A DNA stretch of 64,000 nt from Snodgrassella gandavensis (GCF_914768025.1 NZ_CAJZCE010000001.1:62001-126000); one strand, 5' to 3'; shown: positions 39,531-46,813, counted from the first letter of the stretch. The notes: generated from the sequence alone by a model not told the origin. Program-made: numbers and translations.

Positions 39531-40598
39531 TTAAACCTGTTCCGCAATTTCGTCACCCTGATGTTCAAAGGGTACTATAGGAAGAGTGCGCCTAATATAG
39601 ACTTTCTTGGTTATATTTACACTGGCGTGCCCCAATAATTTACTCGCTTCCTCTTCGCTAGATACAAGCGATTTATCTGTCGCAGATTTAGCACGTAAAT
39701 CTCTGAACTGAATCTGCGCCAATTCCTCAGCATGTTCTGGGTGGTTTTGAATAGCAAGGCTACGCGCAATATCAAAACGATACTGTAGGTTGTCCGTTGT
39801 CATTTTCCGTTTACGGTTGTTTAAGAATAAAAAGCCACCATGAGGGGCACGGCGCGTAATAATGTCCTGCAATCTTTTTGTAACAACGAATCTAAGGGCA
39901 TTGCTTGTTTTATTTTGCTTGATGGTAAGTACCCCTTTTTGAATATGATCGGTGTGGATTTTGGCTGTGTCACAAGGACGCTGCCCAAGCATCATCGCTA
40001 TCTCCATCGCATCACGCAAATCTTGGCCACCGTATTTATACAGGATGCTATAGATATAATCTTCAACATATACATCCCTCGGCTGTTCTTTATTTCGTTT
40101 GATATCTTTTGAGGGTGATTCTTTTGATGTATACCCCCAATGAGCAGGGCGGCAATATGTCCATATATGATTAAATAAGGCTATTTCCCTGTTGGCCGCA
40201 ACCGGCGCCTTGTAACGCCATTTAAAATATTCCCGTATATGGCCTGCATCAATATCTTCTAGGAGTACCGGATTATCACCACCAAAAAATAGCTTTAATC
40301 TTTTGGTATGATAAATATTGTTTCGTTGCGTTTTGGGTGCTTTTTTAGGAATGACTTCCAATATGTATCGTTGCAATGCCTGCACAAAAGTGATCTGGTG
40401 AGCCTTATCAAGCTTCTGTAGTGACAACTCCGACCATTTTTGACAGGCTTTCACATAATCATTGCCTAACGGTATTTCTTTACGCGGTTTGCCACCAGTA
40501 TCGAAGTAATACCATGTCACTATGCCGTTGCGTGTTTTGCGTTTACGTGCACGCATACCTGTTGGTAGATTTAAATTAACTGTTGCCTTACGACCCAT
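39531..40598 (-). CDS. int: Prophage tyrosine recombinase (integrase)
   Basis: The 355 residues form a phage-type tyrosine integrase. The N-terminal basic part (GRKATVNLNLPTGMRARKRKTR) fits an arm-binding region and is followed by a SAM-like core-binding domain (YILEVIPKKAPKT). The catalytic domain has Arg in MMLGQRPCDTAKI, FRDLRAKSATD, LLGHASVNITKKVY with the nucleophile Tyr near residue 330. GGGGGCT precedes the ATG. It marks the left end of the prophage and is transcribed outward to the attachment site. Confidence 0.95.
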   Translation of the reverse strand: MGRKATVNLNLPTGMRARKRKTRNGIVTWYYFDTGGKPRKEIPLGNDYVKACQKWSELSLQKLDKAHQITFVQALQRYILEVIPKKAPKTQRNNIYHTKRLKLFFGGDNPVLLEDIDAGHIREYFKWRYKAPVAANREIALFNHIWTYCRPAHWGYTSKESPSKDIKRNKEQPRDVYVEDYIYSILYKYGGQDLRDAMEIAMMLGQRPCDTAKIHTDHIQKGVLTIKQNKTSNALRFVVTKRLQDIITRRAPHGGFLFLNNRKRKMTTDNLQYRFDIARSLAIQNHPEHAEELAQIQFRDLRAKSATDKSLVSSEEEASKLLGHASVNITKKVYIRRTLPIVPFEHQGDEIAEQV

Positions 40599-40617
40599 AT
40601 AGCCCCCAGTAAAAAGA

Positions 40618-40872
40618 TTAAGTAGAGTTGCTTAGCATAGGTGATTGCCAGCGTGTTTTGACTTGGGTACTGCCTGAATGCTGCTTTTTATTCCCTAATA
40701 GGGCTTGGCGCAATACTATCGGCTCATTTCTTCCATTTAACCGGAAAGGAATACCCTGTTTTCTTAAATGTTCAACCTGCTTGCTTTTGGCTTTATACCC
40801 CGTTAATACGATTACCTCTGCTGGTGTCAAAAATTCCGCATAGGGTGATATTTCAGACATGATCTCGCTCAT
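40618..40872 (-). CDS. DUF4224 phage protein, possible excisionase
   Basis: The 84 residues contain FLTPAEVIVLTGYKAKSKQVEHL (about 14-36) and GIPFRLNGRNEPIVLR, the DUF4224 pattern of small MerR-like DNA-binding phage proteins. Position directly upstream of int in the same direction suggests an excisionase or integrase regulator. A second ATG at 40860 is possible. Confidence 0.8.
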   Translation of the reverse strand: MSEIMSEISPYAEFLTPAEVIVLTGYKAKSKQVEHLRKQGIPFRLNGRNEPIVLRQALLGNKKQHSGSTQVKTRWQSPMLSNST

Positions 40873-40921
40873 ATAAAAAATCCGGCCAATTGCCGGTATG
40901 TGTTGTTACGTTTGCTTAGGG

Positions 40922-41122
40922 TTATTTAGGTTGCGGTGTGTTATACCAGTCGCAGGATAGGCCTGCGGCACCACCGTAAAAACTGTTGTGGTAAACAAGG
41001 CAGGTGATTTTGCGTCTATCATGTAAAACAACCTGTGTTTCCATAATATCTTCACCAGCCTGTGCCGCTGCGCTGATTTTTCTCTCTGCTACAGAATCAC
41101 AACCGGCAATAAAAAAAGCCAC
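40922..41122 (-). CDS. Small prophage lipoprotein-like protein, start uncertain
   Basis: The 66-residue frame begins at GTG 41122 with AFFIAGC, the end of a lipoprotein signal. Upstream in the same frame the codons read KNVLIATCV but no ATG exists. An ATG at 41151-41149 followed by seven A is one base out of frame; eight A would give the complete signal MKKNVLIATCVAFFIAGC. The mature part (about 55 residues) is unknown and has three more Cys. It may be a surface protein made by the lysogen, or a frameshifted gene. Confidence 0.55.
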   Translation of the reverse strand: MAFFIAGCDSVAERKISAAAQAGEDIMETQVVLHDRRKITCLVYHNSFYGGAAGLSCDWYNTPQPK

Positions 41123-41227
41123 ACAAGTGGCTATCAGTACATTTTTTTCATAATGGTATTTACATTCAAAAAAAGGGGGAAGTTTATTCCCCCATTTGAT
41201 TTCTAAAACAATGCTAAATTTAATTTA

Positions 41228-41605
41228 TCATAAAGTGCTGTCATGTTTAATTCCTAGCAGTTCCATTATCGTCAGATGCATGTAACTAACATTGCTATTA
41301 ATCCCGCCTGATAGTGCTGCTAACTTGCTGGTGAATTTCAAAAAGTCTTCTTGGCTTAGCTTATCAGTGATATTATTACTTCTATAGCCGTCAGTTAATT
41401 TAGATAACGTTTCCATAATAAACGTTGTTGTTTCTAATGCCTGAAAACAATATTCACTAAGACGTCCTAAATCATCTTTGCTGATCTGTTCTAGTATTTC
41501 ATCTATACCCTCAACATCCTGTATTATGGCAAGCAACTCGGCGTTATCCATTAAGTTGGCTATTGCATCATGGTGACGGGCGCGAAATTTGTTTTCTACT
41601 TGCAT
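41228..41605 (-). CDS. Duplicated unknown protein, copy A
   Basis: The 125-residue acidic, helical protein has no family I recognise. It shares about 80% identical residues over the first 113 positions with the product of 43559-43939, including FIMETLSKLTDGYR and LAALSGGIN. AGGAGTATATAGCA precedes the ATG. It lies in a leftward row of small genes after 42342. A role in lysogeny control or in host interaction is possible but not supported by any motif. Confidence 0.75.
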   Translation of the reverse strand: MQVENKFRARHHDAIANLMDNAELLAIIQDVEGIDEILEQISKDDLGRLSEYCFQALETTTFIMETLSKLTDGYRSNNITDKLSQEDFLKFTSKLAALSGGINSNVSYMHLTIMELLGIKHDSTL

Positions 41606-41671
41606 TGCTATATACTCCTAGTTAATAAATCAATTACATTGATAGGTTGATTAGGTTTTGTGCTCATTGTA

Positions 41672-41989
41672 TCAATTGGATTGTGCAATCCAATAAATAA
41701 AATGGCCATTTGATATTATTGCTATTAAATCCTTTGTTTTTTGCTGGTGTGTGTTGCGTTTTGATATACATTCTAGCCAGTGGCGTCTGATAATGGTTCT
41801 GGCGTTTCTTAGATGTCCCACGCCGTAATGCGCCTCGGTGTTTAGCGGAGGTGATTTGATAGGGACGATCACCTCGTATAGTAACATGCCATATCTTACG
41901 ACCAGTGCTCCCGTTGGTCTATGCTCCCAGCAAATACGGTTGCCATAAGGGTGGTTTTTTAATTCATGAAGATGTATTTTAAGCTTCAT
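41672..41989 (-). CDS. Unknown prophage protein, 105 residues
   Basis: The protein starts at ATG 41989 (MKLKIHLHELKNH), preceded by AAAGGAG. It is basic and ends in DLIAIISNGHFIYWIAQSN. I do not recognise it. The last 20 codons lie within the segment that is duplicated at 43987-44049, where only this tail remains. It belongs to the leftward small-gene row. Confidence 0.65.
   Translation of the reverse strand: MKLKIHLHELKNHPYGNRICWEHRPTGALVVRYGMLLYEVIVPIKSPPLNTEAHYGVGHLRNARTIIRRHWLECISKRNTHQQKTKDLIAIISNGHFIYWIAQSN
41675..41694. repeat. Palindrome ATTGGATT-GTGC-AATCCAAT, copy A
   Basis: An 8-bp inverted repeat overlaps the 3' end of the 105-residue gene and lies 70 bases upstream of the duplicated gene. 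An identical copy is at 43990-44009 in the same position relative to copy B. It could be a regulator site or a hairpin in the mRNA. Confidence 0.6.
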
Positions 41990-42000
41990 GATAACTCCTT

Positions 42001-42342
42001 TCAATTTGCGTTGCTTTGAACATACTCAGTAACTATTTTTTTAGCTGCTGGTGGCAGATGGCTTAATATCTGGCCTACGGTCTGCTGCTCGTAATGACCA
42101 CCTAAAACAATAGCTTTAACAAGCTCATTCGTTACCTTTTTCAGCCAAATATCATATTTCGTATGGTATAGCTGGTAAATGGCTTCACAAGCGACATCCG
42201 CCAGCTCATTATTAGCCAATCGTTTTTCTGGTTGTGGTTTGGTTTCCTTGGGGGAATTGCTTAAATCCCATTTAGCAGCCTCTTGTGCCATTTCATCCCA
42301 AAATCCAACAGGTTCCGGATTGGTGTTGTTTTCATCGTTCAT
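42001..42342 (-). CDS. Unknown prophage protein, 113 residues
   Basis: The hydrophilic protein begins MNDENNTNPEPVGFWDEMA with GGAG before the start and ends in AAKKIVTEYVQSNAN. No motif is recognised. It is the first gene of the leftward row 42342 to 41228 and is separated from rightward genes by a strong terminator at 42372-42409. Confidence 0.65.
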   Translation of the reverse strand: MNDENNTNPEPVGFWDEMAQEAAKWDLSNSPKETKPQPEKRLANNELADVACEAIYQLYHTKYDIWLKKVTNELVKAIVLGGHYEQQTVGQILSHLPPAAKKIVTEYVQSNAN

Positions 42343-42371
42343 TGTTAACTCCTTTAATTTTATTTAAATTC

Positions 42372-42409
42372 AAAAACCCAAGCCCACTAATCAGCGGGCT
42401 TGGGTTTTT
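42372..42409. terminator. Strong hairpin in the prophage left arm
   Basis: AAAAACCCAAGCCC (42372-42385) and GGGCTTGGGTTTTT (42396-42409) form a 14-bp perfect stem with T-runs on both strands. Confidence 0.85.
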
Positions 42410-42494
42410 AAACTCGGGTAGGGTGGCAGGTGGTTAGGCACTCACTGCCATCGTGCTATACTTGCGGTCGCCACAACAACAAGTATTTATAACC

Positions 42495-42833
42495 ATGATT
42501 CCTAATCTTTTATCTACACTGGCTTTAAATATTTGGTACAACATGATGATGTTAATTTCAGGCGCGCTATTTCTATTAAGTGCAATGGGTTTATTACCAT
42601 CACTTCCGACAACGCAAACTATGTTATTCGCATCAGGAGTATTTCTGGTAAGTTTTGGTGAAAGGTGCAATCACTATCCAGAAAACCTGAATATTCCTGT
42701 TTATGATGATTTTGGTAATATGTTTGGCCGTAGATGCAAACTAAATCCACGTATCAACACAGTACCCGGCATCATAATGGATATTGTTGGTGGTCTAATC
42801 TTGGTTTATGCCACAATTAAATTATTTATTTAA
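42495..42833 (+). CDS. Small prophage membrane protein
   Basis: The 112-residue product (start ATG 42495) has three hydrophobic segments: about 5-30 (LALNIWYNMMMLISGALFLL), 40-55 (TMLFASGVFLVSF) and 92-112 (IIMDIVGGLILVYATIKLF). A loop with conserved-looking NHYPENLNIPVYDDFGN lies between. I do not know the family; superinfection exclusion or other lysogenic conversion roles are possible by position only. No good ribosome site is visible. Confidence 0.6.
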   Translation: MIPNLLSTLALNIWYNMMMLISGALFLLSAMGLLPSLPTTQTMLFASGVFLVSFGERCNHYPENLNIPVYDDFGNMFGRRCKLNPRINTVPGIIMDIVGGLILVYATIKLFI

Positions 42834-42849
42834 TCTAAGCCAAACAATG

Positions 42850-42877
42850 AAGCCGACTCGTTAGAATCGGCTTTTTC
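42850..42877 (+). terminator. Terminator after the membrane protein gene
   Basis: AAGCCGA (42850-42856) pairs with TCGGCTT (42867-42873), followed by TTTT. Confidence 0.8.
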
Positions 42878-43005
42878 TAGAATGGGCGGCGATTTTTAAA
42901 CTTAGATGTATTGCCCGTCTTTCCGAGCTGTCACTCTTTTAGTCACTCAGTATGTGAATACTGCTAGAATTGAATTTCCTATAAACAACCTAGTAAATAC
43001 TTAAA

Positions 43006-43245
43006 ATGATTGTTAAGATTAGATTTTTGCATGACGCTCGACCATATATACCCTACGATGCATATTCAAATATAACTTTTGAATCAAAGATGTGTGATCT
43101 ACCCAGCAAAGGGGATATTGTTGTATTAAATGATATAACGCACCCGCGAGGCAGTTTTGTTGTTGCTTATCGAGCTTTTTGTATAGATCCATCGAATGGT
43201 TGTGAGAGCGTTGAACTCGTTTTAACCGTGGAAGAAGATATGTAA
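43006..43245 (+). CDS. Unknown small prophage protein, 79 residues
   Basis: The frame starts MIVKIRFLHDARPYIPYDAY and ends in VELVLTVEEDM; it looks like a compact beta-rich protein. No family is recognised and the ribosome site is weak. A hairpin at 43298-43320 follows. Confidence 0.5.
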   Translation: MIVKIRFLHDARPYIPYDAYSNITFESKMCDLPSKGDIVVLNDITHPRGSFVVAYRAFCIDPSNGCESVELVLTVEEDM

Positions 43246-43558
43246 TTTTCTTCATTTTTCTACTCTTTATAGAAAGCTGATAAGTGGTTAAAGGTGGGGG
43301 ATCATCAAAATGATGATCCCTATCAATGGTGATATTCAAGAATCTTGTTACATCTGTTTCGGATTAAGTTTCTAATAAACAACTTAGAAAATAATCCGTG
43401 TGTTGGAACATTCAGATATATGTCAAAATTGGTATTTGAAATCGTTCTCCATAGAAAGCGAATAAGTAGTCAAGGCTCTGCCCCCAGAATACTTATAACT
43501 ACAACAACATCGTCACTACATCTAGATTTTTCATCTGGATATTTAAGCCAAATTTAAT
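43246..43558. other. Gene-free region with hairpin and a repeated 43-bp element
   Basis: GGGATCATCA (43298-43307) and TGATGATCCC (43311-43320) form a 10-bp hairpin. Bases 43408-43450 (ATTCAGATATA...GTTCTCC) recur with changes at 44097-44142. A 70-codon plus frame in this region has no ribosome site or features and is not called. Confidence 0.55.
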
Positions 43559-43939
43559 TTAGCTCGAGGTGCTGCTAGATTCATGATTTAGCAGGTGTGC
43601 TATGGTCAGATGCATGTAATTAACACGGCTATTAATCCCGCCTGATAGTGCAGCTAGCGTGCTGGTGAATTTCAAAAAATCTTCTTGGCTTAGCTCCTTA
43701 GTGATATTATTATTTCTATAGCCGTCAGTTAATTTAGATAACGTTTCCATAATAAACGTTGTTGTATCTAACGCATGAAAACAATATTCACTCAGATATC
43801 CTAAATCTTTTCTGCTGATTCGTTCTAGTGTTTCATCTGGGCTCTCAACATCCTGTATTATGGCAAGCAACCCGGCGTTATCCATTAAGCAGGCTATTTC
43901 ATCACGGCGACGGACGCGAAATTTATTTTCTACTTGCAT
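43559..43939 (-). CDS. Duplicated unknown protein, copy B
   Basis: The 126-residue protein is the paralogue of the 41228-41605 product (about 80% identity up to residue 113, then a diverged Ser-rich tail). CAGGAGTACACAGCA precedes the ATG, as in copy A. Its upstream region carries the same palindrome and a 21-codon remnant of the neighbouring gene, so a whole block of about 500 bp was duplicated. Both copies keep open frames, which argues for selection. Confidence 0.75.
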   Translation of the reverse strand: MQVENKFRVRRRDEIACLMDNAGLLAIIQDVESPDETLERISRKDLGYLSEYCFHALDTTTFIMETLSKLTDGYRNNNITKELSQEDFLKFTSTLAALSGGINSRVNYMHLTIAHLLNHESSSTSS

Positions 43940-43986
43940 TGCTGTGTACTCCTGTTATCAATAGATTAAGTTTAATGCTTATGGTA

Positions 43987-44049
43987 TCAATTGGATTGTG
44001 CAATCCAATAAATAAAGTGGCCATTCGAGATTATTACTATTAAATCCTT
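43987..44049 (-). pseudogene. Remnant tail of the 105-residue gene
   Basis: These 21 codons read KDLIVIISNGHFIYWIAQSN-stop, matching the end of the 41672-41989 product except Ala to Val. No start and no upstream part are present. Confidence 0.8.
43990..44009. repeat. Palindrome ATTGGATT-GTGC-AATCCAAT, copy B
   Basis: Identical to 41675-41694 and in the same place relative to the duplicated gene. Confidence 0.65.
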
Positions 44050-44154
44050 TTAAAACTGGCTTTTTCTTTAGCCTATTAATACATCTATGTATTTGTACAT
44101 TCAGATATAAATTATCAAAGTTGGTGTTTGAAGTCGTTCTCCTTTCATAAAGTT

Positions 44155-44325
44155 CTTTGGATTTTTAGACTTGTCTGTCTGCAAGCGTTACCGGCTTACT
44201 GGTTTTGTTCTGGCCGCCCGCGAGGGCTTAACGGCTTGCCAGCAAGCTCCCTAACTTGCCTCGGGCTTTTATATTCCGCTGCCCTGAGCCGATGCGGTGA
44301 AGTTGTTTTACTTCGATGGGTGTAT
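44155..44325. ncRNA. GC-rich structured island, candidate RNA element
   Basis: This segment is much richer in G and C than the surrounding AT-rich DNA. It holds several hairpins: CTTG/CAAG at about 44170-44185, GCTTG/CAAGC near 44230-44245, and a longer pairing between GCCCGCGAGG and CCTCGGGC. On the minus strand a 47-codon frame without any ATG reads HRLRAAEYKSPRQVRELAGK and ends at TAA; on the plus strand a 68-codon frame exists. Neither has a ribosome site. I call it a candidate structured RNA or a conserved fragment, strand unknown. Confidence 0.4.
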
Positions 44326-44326
44326 A

Positions 44327-44341
44327 TTATCTAATAGATAA
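44327..44341. promoter_or_regulatory. Operator-like palindrome upstream of first repressor
   Basis: TTATCTAATAGATAA is a 15-bp palindrome, part of longer arms ATATTATCT and AGATAATAT. Related sites flank the second repressor (46223-46237 and 46302-46316). Further half-sites (GATAA, TTATC) occur at 44369-44395. Confidence 0.65.
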
Positions 44342-44433
44342 TATATTAGCAATAAAAAAGAAAATAAAAGATAATTAAAAATGTTATCTTATTGTATCTA
44401 AAATATATTTATTTGTAGCGTGTTTGGAGATTT

Positions 44434-44481
44434 ATGTTATTTAAAGGCAACAAAAAACCGCAACCGAAGTTGTGGCGATAG
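44434..44481 (+). CDS. Possible 15-codon leader ORF before repressor gene
   Basis: TTTGGAGATTT, a strong ribosome site, precedes ATG 44434, which opens MLFKGNKKPQPKLWR and a stop. It lies 67 bases before the repressor start. It may be a leader peptide or a small product; nothing is known of it. Confidence 0.4.
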   Translation: MLFKGNKKPQPKLWR

Positions 44482-44548
44482 AAATTGGTGGCTTTTGTCT
44501 AAATATTTTTTTGTACAATACTACCTTTAGTAGTTAGACTGGAAAATA

Positions 44549-45256
44549 ATGAATAAAACCACAAATCTAGAAGTTAAACATCCTGAGTTTGCTACCCGTA
44601 TTAAACACGCAATGAAGATGGCAAATTACTCAATGGCTGAGCTTGCTCGGTGCTCAGGTATTAGTTATGAGATGATTCGCCGTTACACCGAAGGCTACGC
44701 AATGCCTAAGGTTGAAGGACTCTCTTTACTCGCAAAATCATTAGGGGTAACGCCCGCATGGTTGCAATTCGGAGAGGAGTTGGATTTAAAAATCCTACCG
44801 ATCGGTTCTAGTATTGGTGTCTTAGAAGAATATCTTGATTTCAAAAAATACATTGAAATTAAAAGATTTGACGTAAATTTAAGCGCAGGGGCAGGGAACT
44901 CTATTTGGATAGCCAGAGAGAGTTCTGATGATCCTATAGTATTCAGACGCCGGTGGTTTAAAAGGCATCGATACAACCCTGACTTATTAAAAGGAATATA
45001 TGTACGCGGTGACTCAATGGAACCGGAGCTTCACAATGGTGATACTGTAATCATTAATACGAATGATACCGAAATATTAGATGGCGAAATTTATGCAATT
45101 GTTTTTAAAAATAAATTATATATTAAAAAATTGCGCCAGTCTGAGGATGGAATATTAATCATTAGTAAAAACCCTGAATATCCGCCAATGAAGGTCACAG
45201 AAGATACATTAAATCAATTCATCGTCTTAGGAAAAAAAATTTGGCGCGGTGGCTAG
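44549..45256 (+). CDS. S24/XRE phage repressor, first copy
   Basis: The 235-residue protein has an N-terminal XRE helix-turn-helix (MAELARCSGISYEMIRRYTEG, about 31-51) and a C-terminal LexA/CI-type S24 domain. The autocleavage Ser is in YVRGDSMEPELHNGD (about 151-165) and the Lys partner in LYIKKLRQ. Such repressors keep prophage genes silent and are cleaved after RecA activation. It is transcribed rightward toward the second, unrelated repressor gene, which is unusual. Operator-like sites at 44327-44395 lie upstream. Confidence 0.9.
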   Translation: MNKTTNLEVKHPEFATRIKHAMKMANYSMAELARCSGISYEMIRRYTEGYAMPKVEGLSLLAKSLGVTPAWLQFGEELDLKILPIGSSIGVLEEYLDFKKYIEIKRFDVNLSAGAGNSIWIARESSDDPIVFRRRWFKRHRYNPDLLKGIYVRGDSMEPELHNGDTVIINTNDTEILDGEIYAIVFKNKLYIKKLRQSEDGILIISKNPEYPPMKVTEDTLNQFIVLGKKIWRGG

Positions 45257-45352
45257 TACCCAATAACTTATTCCTTAATTAACTTCAAAAATCACATGAA
45301 TCAATAAAAACCACAATTTATTATTATGTAAGCGCCGATTAAATTATATACG

Positions 45353-45394
45353 TTCAAAGCTTTAGTGCAATTAACTAGACTCTAAAGCTTTGAA
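45353..45394. terminator. 12-bp inverted repeat between convergent repressor genes
   Basis: TTCAAAGCTTTA (45353-45364) and TAAAGCTTTGAA (45383-45394) are perfect inverted repeats with an 18-base loop. Lying between two convergent genes, it probably ends both transcripts, though T-runs are short. Confidence 0.6.
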
Positions 45395-45489
45395 TGATGC
45401 AACATCAGCTAAGAAAGATTAGAGCTGTTTAGATTTTACTTAATCTGAACTATACCTACCGATAACTAATCAATTGCTTGAATTATCTA

Positions 45490-46218
45490 TTAATTAAGCA
45501 CAGACCACCAAAAAACACGTCCTATAACATTGATGTCTTCCATATTTACTTCTTCGTCGCCATATTCCAATGAATTAAAACTTTGAATTAATACTTTATT
45601 GCCTGGTCGTTTTTTTAAAATCTTCACACGAAGTAACCCATCATGATTTATGGCGTAAATTTTGCCATCTTTTATGAATTTATCTCCTTTATTAATTCCA
45701 ATAGTTGTGCCATCTGGAATAACAGGCTCCATGCTGTCACCATCTGCGGTGACACACACAACATATTCTGGGTTAATGCTATGTTTTTTTAATGTAGAAC
45801 GCGCAAATCTCAGTCTATATCCGTTGTAATCTTCAATATCATCAGAAAATCCATTGCCCGCTGATAAACATATTTCTTTATAAAACGGAACTTCCACTTC
45901 ATCTTCCCCTATAGGCGTTGAATTGTCCCAAGGCTCCATAGTGCCTAAATAAACAGCATTGGGTTTGGTTTTTTTCCGATGTTCTTGGCTCATCCAACCT
46001 TTTGGCTTGTTCATTGCTTCTTCTAGTTTGGATGCCATTATAGAACCTATATTTTTTGCTTTCCCATTCTGGACAGGTGTGCGGTTAATTATTTGATACA
46101 AGTAGCTTGGCTGTTTATATCCAGCCTTTTTTGCTAGCTCTGTTACGCCCCCTGCCTCTTTAACTAATAAATTCAGGTTTTCAAGTCTAATTTCTGATGT
46201 AAGTTTCATATTGTTCAT
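45490..46218 (-). CDS. S24/XRE phage repressor, second copy (CI position)
   Basis: The 242-residue product starts at ATG 46218 (MNNMKLTSE); the frame is open to 46275 but only through a TTG. The N-terminal part has a helix-turn-helix (VTELAKKAGYKQPSYLYQIIN). The C-terminal S24 domain has the Ser in VTADGDSMEPVIPDG and the Lys in GLLRVKILKK. No Shine-Dalgarno is seen; an operator-like palindrome ends five bases before the start, as in leaderless CI genes. It diverges from the Cro-like gene, so this is the classical CI position. It differs strongly from the 44549 repressor. Confidence 0.9.
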   Translation of the reverse strand: MNNMKLTSEIRLENLNLLVKEAGGVTELAKKAGYKQPSYLYQIINRTPVQNGKAKNIGSIMASKLEEAMNKPKGWMSQEHRKKTKPNAVYLGTMEPWDNSTPIGEDEVEVPFYKEICLSAGNGFSDDIEDYNGYRLRFARSTLKKHSINPEYVVCVTADGDSMEPVIPDGTTIGINKGDKFIKDGKIYAINHDGLLRVKILKKRPGNKVLIQSFNSLEYGDEEVNMEDINVIGRVFWWSVLN

Positions 46219-46222
46219 CAAA

Positions 46223-46316
46223 TTATCAATTAGATAATAATTTACCTTAAACGAAATAAAAGACACAATTGCCAATAGATAACAAATTAGATAAAATAAA
46301 ATTATCTAATAGGAAA
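46223..46316. promoter_or_regulatory. CI/Cro operator region
   Basis: TTATCAATTAGATAA (46223-46237) and TTATCTAATAGGAAA (46302-46316) flank half-sites AATAGATAA (46274-46282) and ATTAGATAA (46286-46294). ATTAGATAA and TTATCTAAT at 46286-46310 also form a 9-bp inverted repeat. The sites share the 44327 motif. They lie between divergent repressor and Cro-like genes. Confidence 0.7.
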
Positions 46317-46339
46317 TATATTTTTAAAAAGGTAATTAA

Positions 46340-46579
46340 ATGGATTTGAAATCTTATCTGGAATCCAAGCCTAGAGGAGAAGCTAAGCGATTAGCGGATG
46401 CAATTAAAGATCATCCTTCTAATATTTCGTTATGGAAATCAGGAAGAAAACCAGTTCCACCTTATAAATGTTCGTTGATGCAACTAGTGACAAATGGTGC
46501 TGTAACAAGAAAAGACCTGAGGCCATTAGATTACAAAAAACACTGGCCAGAACTGGAGGATGAATACGATGACAACTAA
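46340..46579 (+). CDS. Cro/YdaS-like DNA-binding protein
   Basis: The 79 residues match small Cro-like proteins: RLADAIKDHPSNISLWKSGRKPVPPYKC is the helix-turn-helix with the following turn. NGAVTRKDLRPLDYKKHWPEL is the C-terminal motif seen in YdaS/Cro proteins. AAGG precedes the ATG. It diverges from the second repressor and should promote lytic growth. Confidence 0.88.
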   Translation: MDLKSYLESKPRGEAKRLADAIKDHPSNISLWKSGRKPVPPYKCSLMQLVTNGAVTRKDLRPLDYKKHWPELEDEYDDN

Positions 46580-46778
46580 AGCAACTCAAATCTATCTGCA
46601 AGATGGTCAATCTGAGGTTGATTTTAAATTCAATGATGAATGGTGCCAGCTTAAAGAGCTGATTCGCTCCGGCAGGAAAGAGGAAGCGCATCGGTTATTG
46701 GATGTGCTAAATGAAATGTATCGAAACCGCCCGATTGAGGTTGTTGAGGCGTTGGAAGAGGAGATGGGGCTGAGATGA
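46569..46778 (+). CDS. Small unknown early phage protein
   Basis: The 69-residue acidic helical protein starts at ATG 46569, nine bases after GGAGG located within the end of the Cro-like gene; the genes overlap by 11 bases. It contains DEWCQLKELIRSGRKEEAHRLL. No family is known. It belongs to the early rightward operon. Confidence 0.7.
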   Translation: MTTKATQIYLQDGQSEVDFKFNDEWCQLKELIRSGRKEEAHRLLDVLNEMYRNRPIEVVEALEEEMGLR

Positions 46779-46791
46779 ATAACAATAAAAA

Positions 46792-46813
46792 AAAGCCCAC
46801 GGGACTGGGCTTT
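46792..46813. terminator. Hairpin after early genes
   Basis: AAAGCCCA and TGGGCTTT form an 8-bp stem. The poly-A on its left makes it a better terminator for leftward transcripts; rightward it lacks a T-run. Confidence 0.6.

Noticed and set aside
43345-43557. 70-codon plus-strand ORF
   Set aside because: Weak start, overlaps a repeated element and has low-complexity sequence.
44128-44334. 68-codon plus-strand ORF in the GC-rich island
   Set aside because: No ribosome site and no protein-like features; the patch is better explained as structured RNA or fragment.
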